From: Paractinoplanes toevensis
Lineage (GTDB): Bacteria > Actinomycetota > Actinomycetes > Mycobacteriales > Micromonosporaceae
Direction of reading: 5' to 3'
Length of the DNA: 64,000 nucleotides
Assembly: GCF_018332695.1 (NCBI RefSeq)
Contig: NZ_BOQN01000131.1
Location: 1 to 64,000 of the forward strand
Positions 26,681 through 36,475 of this stretch are shown here, piece by piece. The notes under the pieces were generated by a model that saw only the letters and a list, made by a program, of their open reading frames with translations, was not told where the DNA came from and made no database searches. Made by a program: the position numbers and the translations under genes. Each line of letters opens with the position of its first letter. Position 1 is the first letter of the stretch.

Positions 26681-27495
26681 GTGATCGCGGGGTAGCCGGA
26701 CGCCGCGGCGATGGCGTCGAGCTCGGTGCGCAGCTCCGCGGCGGGCGGATAGTCGCCGTCGCGTTCCAGCATCAGGGCCGGCGGACGGTGCCGCCGGCAC
26801 AGCTCGGCGACCAGGTCGAGCACCGGCTGCGGCGTCGCGTGGGTGTGCGTGTCGTGGTAGAGCCCGTCGTGCTCGTCACCGCCGGCCACGTGCACGTAGG
26901 CGACCCGGTCGAGCGGCAGCTTGTCGAGCAGCTCGAGCGGGTCGTCGCCGCGGTTGCGGGCGTTCGCGTAGACGTTGGCGATGTCGAGCAGCAGCCCGGC
27001 GCCGGTGCGGTCGAGGATCTCGGTGAGGAAATCGGCCTCGGAGAGTTCGTCGTCGGGCCAGTCGAACAGGGCGGCGATCGGCTCCAGCGCGATCGGCACC
27101 GGCAGCTCGGCCTGGGTGCGCTTGACGTTGGCGACCACCGCGTCGACCGCATCCCGGGAGCGGGGGAGCGGCAGCAGGTGACCGGCCTCGATGCCGGCCG
27201 CCCGGACGAACGCGATGTGCTCGCTGACCAGGGGAGCGTTCAGCCGGCCCGCGACCGCCGCGAGGTGCCGCACCCGCTCCGGATCGACCGGCTCGGCGCC
27301 GCCGAGCGACAGCCGCACGCCGTGCGGGACGACCGTGACGCCGCGGTCGATCAGCCGGGACAGACCGGCCGGCAGGTCGCCCTGTGCGTGCACCGACTCG
27401 GCCACCACCTCGGCGAAGCGCAGGCCGGGCAGCTCGGCGACGAATCCGTCGATCTCCGGCCGCCAGCCGATGCCGACGCCGTAGGTGTCAGCCAC
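26677..27495 (-). CDS. DUF692 multinuclear non-heme iron oxidative enzyme (MbnB/TglH family)
   Basis: The 272-residue TIM-barrel protein begins GVGIGWRPEIDGFVAELPGL. Likely metal ligands are seen in VPHGVRLSLGG, SEHIAFVR, LLLDIANVYANA, YVHVAGGDEHDG, HTHATP and LERDGDYP. Characterised members (MbnB, TglH) modify cysteine residues in peptide precursors using two or three iron ions. The GTG at 27495 overlaps the stop of the TIGR04222 gene, whose product ends in a cysteine-rich tail. The pairing suggests that tail as substrate. Confidence 0.85.
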   Translation of the reverse strand: MADTYGVGIGWRPEIDGFVAELPGLRFAEVVAESVHAQGDLPAGLSRLIDRGVTVVPHGVRLSLGGAEPVDPERVRHLAAVAGRLNAPLVSEHIAFVRAAGIEAGHLLPLPRSRDAVDAVVANVKRTQAELPVPIALEPIAALFDWPDDELSEADFLTEILDRTGAGLLLDIANVYANARNRGDDPLELLDKLPLDRVAYVHVAGGDEHDGLYHDTHTHATPQPVLDLVAELCRRHRPPALMLERDGDYPPAAELRTELDAIAAASGYPAIT

Positions 27496-28378
27496 CGCAA
27501 CCGCCGCCGCCACCGCAGGAACTGCCGCCGCCACAGGAGCTGCTGGAACTGCTGCACGAGTAGCTGGTGGAGTCGCCGCCACTGCTGCCGCCGGCCGCGG
27601 CGGCCCGGTGGATCTCGGCCTCGGCCGCGAACGCCGGGTCCATCGAGTACAGCGAGGCGGTGCCGAAGAGGGCCACGCCCATGGCCGCCCCGGTGGCACC
27701 GTAGGTGGCGTAGGCCGGCGACTGCCCCGGCGACAGGTGACCGTGCCGGGTGCGTAGTTCGCGCATGCCCTGCTGGGCGGCGACCGTGGCGGTCCGCGAG
27801 GTCTTCGAGATGACCACGAGCACCACCAGCGTGAAGAACATCGCCAGCGCGAGGAAGCCGATCGGCTTGTTGTTCTGCGAGCCGGCGATGGCCCGCAGGA
27901 CGCCGATGACCAGCAGCGTGCCGACCGCGAGCGACCAGAGGCGCAGGGCCCGCAGGTCGGACCGGCTGACCGCCAGGCCGCGCCGTTCGAGACCCTCGCG
28001 GAGCTGGTCGAGCGCCGAGCGCACCCACTGGTCGCTGCCGACGTCGCGGGAGCGGACCTGACGGCCGGCGGCATTGTGGATGGCGGCGTCGAGCGGGGTG
28101 ACACCGGCCGCGAGCGGGCCGGTCTGCACCAGGGTGTGCTGCGGGCCGGTGCCGATCAGGCCGGCCGCGCGCAGGCCGCCGAGCGCGGCGTAGACGGCCA
28201 GCCGGTCGCCGCCGTTGAGGTAGGCGACCTGCTGCGGGCCGAGATTGCCGATCTGCGGGTCGGGCGTACCCCGGAACCGGATCTTGCGGTGGATGAAGTA
28301 ACCCACCGCGACGACGACCAGGGCTACGACGTAGAGGCGGATGAAGACCGGGCCGGGAACCCCCCAGGTGTCCTGCAT
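27488..28378 (-). CDS. TIGR04222-type membrane protein with Gly/Ser/Cys-rich C-terminal tail
   Basis: The protein has 296 residues. It has a transmembrane helix at ~12-28 (LYVVALVVVAVGYFIHRKI), a soluble domain, then two more helices (LWSLAVGTLLVIGVL and IGFLALAMFFTLVVLVVIS). The last ~25 residues are almost only Ser, Gly and four Cys, ending CGGGGGCGG. TIGR04222 is an uncharacterised actinobacterial family known for this tail. It is the first gene of the operon with the DUF692 enzyme, and its stop overlaps that gene's start. The cysteines are plausible modification or metal-binding sites. Confidence 0.8.
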   Translation of the reverse strand: MQDTWGVPGPVFIRLYVVALVVVAVGYFIHRKIRFRGTPDPQIGNLGPQQVAYLNGGDRLAVYAALGGLRAAGLIGTGPQHTLVQTGPLAAGVTPLDAAIHNAAGRQVRSRDVGSDQWVRSALDQLREGLERRGLAVSRSDLRALRLWSLAVGTLLVIGVLRAIAGSQNNKPIGFLALAMFFTLVVLVVISKTSRTATVAAQQGMRELRTRHGHLSPGQSPAYATYGATGAAMGVALFGTASLYSMDPAFAAEAEIHRAAAAGGSSGGDSTSYSCSSSSSSCGGGSSCGGGGGCGG

Positions 28379-28412
28379 GGCCTCATTGTGCAGGTCGATG
28401 CAACGGTCGGGC

Positions 28413-28991
28413 CTAAGCCCGGCGGACAGCCTCTTCCACCACGTCGAGGACGCGGCTCAGCTCTCCGGGTGGGCGGCCGGTGGCCAGGTGGAGGACAAGG
28501 CCGTCGTAGGCGAGCTCGAGGAACTGGGTGAGCACCTCGACCGGCACGTCGTCGCGGAGCACGCCGGCGTCGCGCTGGCGCTGCAGACGGCCGCGGGTGG
28601 CGTCGGCGATGGCGGCGGCCCGCTCGGCCCAGCGCTTGGCGAACTGCGGGTCGGTGCGCAGCCGGCGGGACACCTCGAGCTGGGTGCCGAGCCAGCCGGC
28701 CGTGTCGCCGTCGCTGTTGCCGGCCCGCGCGAGCAGGTCACGCATCACCTGGACCAGGCCGTTGCGGGCCACGGTCTCGACCATGGCGGCGGCGTCGTCC
28801 TCGGCCACGGCCAGGAACAGCGACTCCTTGTCGCGAAAATGGTGGAAAATCGCGCCGCGGGACAGGCCGGTGGCGTCCTCCAGACGGCGGACCGTGGCGC
28901 CCTCGTAACCGAACCGCGCGAAGCAGTCGCGGGCCGCCGCGAGGATCTCGTGGCGTCTCGCCTCCAGCTGGTCCTGGCTTACTCTGGGCAC
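28413..28991 (-). CDS. acnR: AcnR, TetR-family repressor of aconitase
   Basis: The repressor has 192 residues. The N-terminal HTH region FGYEGATVRRLEDATGLSRG and the following IFHHFRDKESLFLAVAEDDA are close to Corynebacterium AcnR as I recall it. AcnR represses the aconitase gene and responds to citrate and iron. The GTG at 28991 (VPRVSQDQLEARRHEIL) fits the family start; the longer frame upstream reads through the promoter. A matching operator lies 39 bases upstream and another precedes acnA. Confidence 0.88.
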   Translation of the reverse strand: MPRVSQDQLEARRHEILAAARDCFARFGYEGATVRRLEDATGLSRGAIFHHFRDKESLFLAVAEDDAAAMVETVARNGLVQVMRDLLARAGNSDGDTAGWLGTQLEVSRRLRTDPQFAKRWAERAAAIADATRGRLQRQRDAGVLRDDVPVEVLTQFLELAYDGLVLHLATGRPPGELSRVLDVVEEAVRRA

Positions 28992-29029
28992 GCTCTGGAT
29001 CGTGTCACGCAGGCGCTTTCCAATGCAAT

Positions 29030-29045
29030 CCGTACGTACGTCTTG
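29030..29045 (-). promoter_or_regulatory. AcnR operator upstream of acnR
   Basis: The minus strand reads CAAGACGTACGTACGG. Against the C. glutamicum AcnR consensus CAGNACNNNCGTACTG, as I remember it, the spacing is identical and only two constrained positions differ. The acnA copy at 34140 differs from this one at one base. Confidence 0.7.
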
Positions 29046-29156
29046 CCAGCCGGGCGGACGACCCCGACCGGATGATGCGAAATCAACCATCCGGACCGGA
29101 AGTTGTTAACAGTCCTGGACTGTTCGCTTTAGTCCTCGCTCACGTAAAGTGCGCGG

Positions 29157-29804
29157 GTGCCTCTCGTCCTGATGGCTCTCGACGACACCCTGCTCGACCG
29201 CAGCGGTGCGTTCAGGCTGTGGGCGAAGGGATTCCTGGACGAGATCGGGGCGCCACAGGACGATCTCGATTGGTTACTCTCCGTTGATGCCGATGGTCTG
29301 ACGGCCCGGTGGGACCTGGCCGACCTGATCCGGGACCGCTACCGGCTCAACATTCCCTCGATCGATCTCCTGGAAGAACTGCACGAGGGGCCGCTCGCGT
29401 TCGAGCGTCTCGACCCGATGGTGGGCTGCGCGCTGCAGATCGCCGCCGACGCCGGCCTCGTCCCGGTGGTGGTCACCAACGGGCAGACCGACCGGCAGGA
29501 CAGCCGGATCCGGCGCACCGGCCTGGATCGGTACGTCGCCGATTGGGTGATCTCCGAGCAGGCCGGGGTGAGCAAGCCCAACCCGCGGATCTTCGCGCTC
29601 GCCGCGCAGAAGGTGCGGATGCGGCTCGGCGGTGCCTGGGTGGTGGGCGATAGCCCGGAGGCCGACATCGGCGGCGCGGCCGCGATGGGTCTGCCCAGCG
29701 TGTGGCTGCATCGCGGGCGGGAGTGGGTGGACAACCGGTTCGCGCCGACCCGCGCGGTGGGCAACGTGATCCAGGGCCTCTCCGCGATCATGGCGGCACA
29801 GTAA
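29157..29804 (+). CDS. HAD-like hydrolase lacking the usual nucleophile
   Basis: This 215-residue HAD-fold protein has the later motifs VVTNGQTD (Thr/Ser motif), SKPNPRIF (Lys) and WVVGDSPEADIGGA (acidic pair). The first motif reads MALDDTLLDR, so the nucleophilic Asp of DxDxT is Ala. Phosphoryl transfer through an aspartyl intermediate would then be impossible, unless the protein works differently or binds without turnover. A TAAAGT box at 29145 sits 7 bases before the GTG, suggesting leaderless expression. It overlaps nothing and stands alone on its strand. Confidence 0.8.
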   Translation: MPLVLMALDDTLLDRSGAFRLWAKGFLDEIGAPQDDLDWLLSVDADGLTARWDLADLIRDRYRLNIPSIDLLEELHEGPLAFERLDPMVGCALQIAADAGLVPVVVTNGQTDRQDSRIRRTGLDRYVADWVISEQAGVSKPNPRIFALAAQKVRMRLGGAWVVGDSPEADIGGAAAMGLPSVWLHRGREWVDNRFAPTRAVGNVIQGLSAIMAAQ

Positions 29805-29944
29805 TTAATTGAGTTGCGCGGCTTGCTACGTTTTTCACGTACGTCTGAAGCACTGGAGAAGAAGGGGGTGCAGACCGTGGCTGTCTTTGTGATGCCTGCT
29901 GCCCAGCGTCAGACCCTTTCTTTCTTCTCCGAGGAGACCCTCCA

Positions 29945-30847
29945 GTGCGAGAGCACGAAACCATGCGCCGTGGCCGGCGCAAGTTCGACGACGACGATTC
30001 TGACTTCCTGAAGCGGGGCCGGCTCGAGCCGCGGCTCGCCGAAGACCCTGATCTGCCCGAGACCGGCGACAAATGGTCGACCTGGGACGGTGCCCTGCAC
30101 GGTCCCGAGCCCCGCCCCGAGTGGGTCCGCACCGAGCACGCCGCGGTCGACGACGAGCTGGGCATGCTCAAGACCGGCAAAGAAGCCGACGTCTTCCTGG
30201 TCCGGCGGCACGTGCCGGGCACCGACAAGGTCAGCATGCTGGCCGCCAAGCGCTACCGCGACGGCGACCACCGGATGTTCCACCGCGACGCCGGCTATCT
30301 CGAAGGCCGCCGGGTCCGGCGGTCCCGGGAGATGCGGGCCATGACCAACCGCAGTTCGTTCGGCAAGGAGATGATCGCCGGGCAGTGGGCGGTCGCCGAG
30401 TTCGGCGCGCTCAGCCACCTGTGGGCGATCGGGCAGGCCAGCGGGCTGGTCCGGGTGCCCTACCCGGTGCAGCTCATCGGTACCGAGCTGATGCTCGAGT
30501 TCATCGGTGACTGGGCGACCGGCGAGGCGGCACCCCGGCTCGCCCAGGTGCGGGCCGAGCCCGACCAGCTGGCCGACCTGTGGCAGCAGATGACCGACGC
30601 GCTGTCGGTGCTGGCCCGCGCGCAGGTGGCGCACGGCGACCTGTCGCCGTACAACACGCTGGTGCACGGGGACCGGCTGGTGCTCATCGACCTGCCGCAG
30701 ATCGTCGACGTGGTCGCCAATCCGCAGGGTGCCGACTTCATCGCCCGCGACGTACGCAACGTGGCCGGCTGGTTCACCCAGCGCGGGCTCCGGGTGGACG
30801 CCGACGAGCTGCTCGAACGCCTTCTCTACGAGGCGGGCCTTCGCTAG
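29945..30847 (+). CDS. RIO-type serine protein kinase
   Basis: The protein has 300 residues and a RIO1-like kinase domain. The nucleotide loop is KTGKEADVFLV, the lysine is in LAAKRYRD, the catalytic loop is VAHGDLSPYNTLVHGDRLVL, and the metal-binding motif is IDLPQIVD. An acidic N-terminal ~60 residues (KFDDDDSDFLKRG) precedes it. Bacterial RIO kinases have unknown substrates. The GTG at 29945 follows GAGGAG by 8 bases, and an ATG at 29963 is an alternative. Confidence 0.88.
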   Translation: MREHETMRRGRRKFDDDDSDFLKRGRLEPRLAEDPDLPETGDKWSTWDGALHGPEPRPEWVRTEHAAVDDELGMLKTGKEADVFLVRRHVPGTDKVSMLAAKRYRDGDHRMFHRDAGYLEGRRVRRSREMRAMTNRSSFGKEMIAGQWAVAEFGALSHLWAIGQASGLVRVPYPVQLIGTELMLEFIGDWATGEAAPRLAQVRAEPDQLADLWQQMTDALSVLARAQVAHGDLSPYNTLVHGDRLVLIDLPQIVDVVANPQGADFIARDVRNVAGWFTQRGLRVDADELLERLLYEAGLR

Positions 30848-30870
30848 CGGCCCGCCTCGCAGACCTCAGG

Positions 30871-31116
30871 TCACTGGATGTAGCCCTCGACCTCGCCGAT
30901 GCTGTGGGCCTGCTCGGCGTTCGGGTCGTTGCCCACCTCACGGGCGGCCCGGCGCCGGCGCAGCAGGTCCCAGCACTGGTCCAGCGCTTCCTCGAGCTCC
31001 TTGAGCCGGGCGTGCTCCTCGTCCGAGCTGATCTCGCCGCGGCCGAGCTGCCCACGCAGCTTGTGTTCCTCATCGACCAAGCCGTGGATCCGGCTCAGCA
31101 CCGTGTTGTCATCCAT
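30871..31116 (-). CDS. DUF2630 family protein
   Basis: This 81-residue acidic helical protein begins MDDNTVLSRIHGLVDEEHKL and contains LKELEEALDQCWDLLRRRRA, the conserved core of DUF2630. Function is unknown. It follows acnA on the minus strand and is separated from it by a strong hairpin terminator, so it likely has its own promoter. Confidence 0.85.
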   Translation of the reverse strand: MDDNTVLSRIHGLVDEEHKLRGQLGRGEISSDEEHARLKELEEALDQCWDLLRRRRAAREVGNDPNAEQAHSIGEVEGYIQ

Positions 31117-31216
31117 TCCCGAAGCCTATTCACCCGCCCTCGTCCGACTCTCATCCGGGCGCGTTCTGATGACCCACGTCCCCTGATCAGCGCCGGGCTG
31201 CGCTCGGCGGAATGCC

Positions 31217-31253
31217 GAACGCCCCGCCCTCCGGTGGGGAGGACGGGGCGTTC
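31217..31253 (-). terminator. Strong hairpin terminator after acnA
   Basis: GAACGCCCCG at 31217-31226 pairs with CGGGGCGTTC at 31244-31253. The stem extends inward through CCCTCC and GGGAGG with one mismatch, giving about 15 paired bases. It starts 13 bases past the acnA stop. No U-tract follows, as is common in high-GC actinobacteria. Confidence 0.75.
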
Positions 31254-31265
31254 CGGGCTGGTCGA

Positions 31266-34037
<2,772 letters not shown>

Positions 34038-34099
34038 GTCATCTCCTTCACCCAGCGACTGTGCGGTCAAGTCTTTCGCACCGGTACCGGCGCCCCGGG

Positions 34100-34117
34100 A
34101 GTTAGGCAAACCTAACT
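34100..34117. promoter_or_regulatory. IdeR/DtxR iron-box-like palindrome upstream of acnA
   Basis: AGTTAGGCAAACCTAACT is a perfect palindrome with 7-base arms and the 4-base centre CAAA. Against the 19-bp IdeR box TTAGGTTAGGCTAACCTAA, the aligned stretch matches at 14 of 19 positions. It lies 63 bases upstream of the acnA start and would put an iron-containing enzyme under iron control. Confidence 0.6.
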
Positions 34118-34139
34118 CTCGGTTCACGTTTCCCGTAAA

Positions 34140-34155
34140 CCGTACGTCCGTCTTG
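34140..34155 (-). promoter_or_regulatory. AcnR operator upstream of acnA
   Basis: The minus strand reads CAAGACGGACGTACGG, 15 of 16 bases the same as the acnR site and fitting CAGNACNNNCGTACTG with the same two substitutions. It lies ~100 bases upstream of the start codon, beyond the iron-box-like palindrome. Confidence 0.7.
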
Positions 34156-34175
34156 TAAGCCCGCGCAAGGCGGGG

Positions 34176-35954
34176 TCAGGCGGTCACCCGGATCGTGAAA
34201 TCGTTACTTTCCGTGTAGCCCGGTTGGAGTTTTGCGCCACGCACGGTGGTGGCCGGCAGGACGAAAGCGGTCCGCTTGTCGACGATGTCGTCCCGGAATC
34301 TTCCCAGGGTCACGGGCTCCGCGGTGGCGGCATGGCGCAGCCGCAGGGTCCAGATGCCGATGGGCAGCGAGGCGATCGAGGCCCGGAAATCGAGACCGTC
34401 GGTCGTCACCGTGAGCTTTCGGATGTCCTTCCCGTCCTGTGCCTCGAGACGGGGGTCGTCAAACATCGCGCCGTGGAGACGGCCGGTCAGATGAATGCCG
34501 TCCGTGTCGGTGCTGATGTCGCCGACCTCGGCGTACACCGGCTGGTCCCAGATGCGGACGGCCATCCAGCCGTCCTGGGTGCGGTAGGGGAGCTGGATCC
34601 GCTGGCCGACCGGGCCGTCGAGGAGGTGCCGGGTGTCCCGCAGGCCGGCGATCACCGGCACGCCGTCCTTCTCGAGCCGGCCCGACTTGCTCACCGTGAC
34701 GCCGTCGGGCAACGGAGCGAGGCCGTCCCAGTCGAGCGTGGGCTGGGTATCGGTGGGCGCGGGGCCGAGCGCTTCCACTGGCGGACGGCGGCGCCAGGGC
34801 TTCCGCTTCTTGGCGGAGATCTCGGTGAACAGGCGTTCGTACTGCTCGGCGATCGGGGCCGGATCGTAGCGGGCGGAGTTGACCAGCGCCGCCGCCGACA
34901 TCGACCGGCGCAACTCGTCGTCGTTGATCAGCCGGAGCAGGGCGTCGCCCATCGCGTCCGGGTCGCCGACCGGTGTGAGCAGGCCGTCCTCGCCGTGCCG
35001 CAGGATCTCGCCGGGCCCGTGCGGCGCGTCCGTGCTCACCACCGGCACCCCGCACCGCATGGCCTCGACCAGCGTCATGCCGAACGGTTCCCGGTCGGCC
35101 GAGACCGCGGCGATCGAACCTTTCGCCCACTCCGGCTCGATCGGCGAATATTGCCCCATCATCCGCACGTGGTTGTGCAGGCCGAGCTCGAGCACGAGGG
35201 CCCGCAACGCCGGCGTCTCCTTGCCGTCGCCGTAGATCCGCAGTTGCCAGTCCGGCCGCTCGGCCGCGACCTTGGCGAACGCGCGGATCAGCACGTCGTA
35301 CCGCTTGCTCGCGATCAGGCGGCCGGCCGCCACGACGAGCTTCGCTCGCCCGTGCGAGGGCGGCACGGTGGGTGCGGGCACGCCGTTCGGGATGAACAGC
35401 AGACGGGTACGGCGTAAGCGCAGGTGAGCGCGGTAGTCGTCGGCGTCGTGCTGGGACACCGTGACGAAGGCGTCCAGTTTTCGCAGATAGCGCGGCATGA
35501 GCTCGCGGAGCGCCTTGCGGTGTTGGCCACGGACCAGGTGTTCCTGCCCGATCCGCACGATGTGCCGGGGTGCGAAGGCGGCCGTGTACGCGATCAGGCC
35601 GGGCCTGGTCGCGATGATCACGTCGGCGTCCGAGCCGCGCAGGTAGGCGCGGTAGCGCTGCTCGACGTGCCGGTCGTAGTCGCGAGCACGGAAGTCCGAC
35701 ATCGGGTAGACCCGGGGTTCCACGCCGCGGCCGGGTGCGTCCGCCTCGTAGTCGGGGTGGCCCGTGCGGCTCTCCACCAGCGACATCAGGCGGATCGCCG
35801 GGTCGACCGGGAGTTTCGGCACGTCGCGGTGGCGTACGGTGCTCAGGACCTCGACCTCGTGCCCGCGCGCCGCAAGCGCGGCGCCCAGATTGAACGTCGT
35901 CTTGATGGTTCCGCCGATGCCGAAGGCATCATTGATGAGGAAAAGCACCTTCAT
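34176..35954 (-). CDS. Glycosyltransferase family 4 protein with a C-terminal beta-rich domain
   Basis: The 592-residue protein has two parts. Residues 1-~385 form a GT-B glycosyltransferase with the GIGGTIKTTFNL N-terminal loop, the acceptor-donor linker FIPNGVP, and the donor motif EPFGMTLVEAMRCGVPVVS with its conserved Glu residues. After a Lys/Arg/Pro-rich linker (KKRKPWRRRPP), residues ~400-592 form an unassigned domain that looks beta-strand rich. A role in a cell-surface glycan is inferred. No other sugar genes are adjacent. Confidence 0.83.
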   Translation of the reverse strand: MKVLFLINDAFGIGGTIKTTFNLGAALAARGHEVEVLSTVRHRDVPKLPVDPAIRLMSLVESRTGHPDYEADAPGRGVEPRVYPMSDFRARDYDRHVEQRYRAYLRGSDADVIIATRPGLIAYTAAFAPRHIVRIGQEHLVRGQHRKALRELMPRYLRKLDAFVTVSQHDADDYRAHLRLRRTRLLFIPNGVPAPTVPPSHGRAKLVVAAGRLIASKRYDVLIRAFAKVAAERPDWQLRIYGDGKETPALRALVLELGLHNHVRMMGQYSPIEPEWAKGSIAAVSADREPFGMTLVEAMRCGVPVVSTDAPHGPGEILRHGEDGLLTPVGDPDAMGDALLRLINDDELRRSMSAAALVNSARYDPAPIAEQYERLFTEISAKKRKPWRRRPPVEALGPAPTDTQPTLDWDGLAPLPDGVTVSKSGRLEKDGVPVIAGLRDTRHLLDGPVGQRIQLPYRTQDGWMAVRIWDQPVYAEVGDISTDTDGIHLTGRLHGAMFDDPRLEAQDGKDIRKLTVTTDGLDFRASIASLPIGIWTLRLRHAATAEPVTLGRFRDDIVDKRTAFVLPATTVRGAKLQPGYTESNDFTIRVTA

Positions 35955-36054
35955 GCCGATTCGCGGGCCTTTCCGTGGCCGGTCAGGTTCGACACGTTAG
36001 CCGCTCCGCGCACTTCGTGTTTACCCCCGTGTCGGATCGGGCACACGGCGACCC

Positions 36055-36444
36055 GTGAAGACCCCGATCGATCTTGCCGAGTTGACGGACTTCTTCGATC
36101 ACTACGGTGCCGCGCTGACCACCGGCGATGTCGCGGCGGTGGCCGGCTGCTACGCGCTGCCCGGGATGGTAGTCGCCGACTCGTACAGTTTCACGTTCAC
36201 CTCTCCGGCCGCGGTCGCCCTGTCCTTCCTGGGCGCCGCACCCACCTACCGTGAGCAGCAGGTCGTGGCCGCCCATGCACAGCTGCTCGATGTGCAGCAG
36301 CTGTCGTCGGCGCTGATGCTGGTCGCCGTCGAATGGGAATATCTGGACAGCTCCGGCAACGGGCTCTCGGGCGGACAATTCCACTATCTGATGCGAATGG
36401 ACGCAACCGGACCTCGTATTACCACTGTGATCTCGACGCACTGA
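36055..36444 (+). CDS. Probable NTF2-like protein
   Basis: The 129-residue protein begins LAELTDFFDHYGAALTTGDV and has AAVAGCYALPGMVVADSY, the usual start of an NTF2-like fold. I cannot assign a function. GTG start at 36055. It is divergent from the glycosyltransferase gene and lies directly upstream of the pullulanase gene, which has its own promoter. Confidence 0.7.
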   Translation: MKTPIDLAELTDFFDHYGAALTTGDVAAVAGCYALPGMVVADSYSFTFTSPAAVALSFLGAAPTYREQQVVAAHAQLLDVQQLSSALMLVAVEWEYLDSSGNGLSGGQFHYLMRMDATGPRITTVISTH

Positions 36445-36446
36445 AA

Positions 36447-36469
36447 TCGTCGTACCCCGGTGCGAGGAT
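36447..36469 (+). promoter_or_regulatory. Promoter of the pullulanase gene with the GTCGTACCC element
   Basis: TCGTCG (36447-36452) and GAGGAT (36464-36469) are 11 bases apart, and the GTG at 36476 lies 7 bases after the -10, so the message would be leaderless. The shared GTCGTACCC core, the GGTG stretch and the spacing match the promoters at 8933 and 21390. Confidence 0.45.
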
Positions 36470-36475
36470 GGCCCG

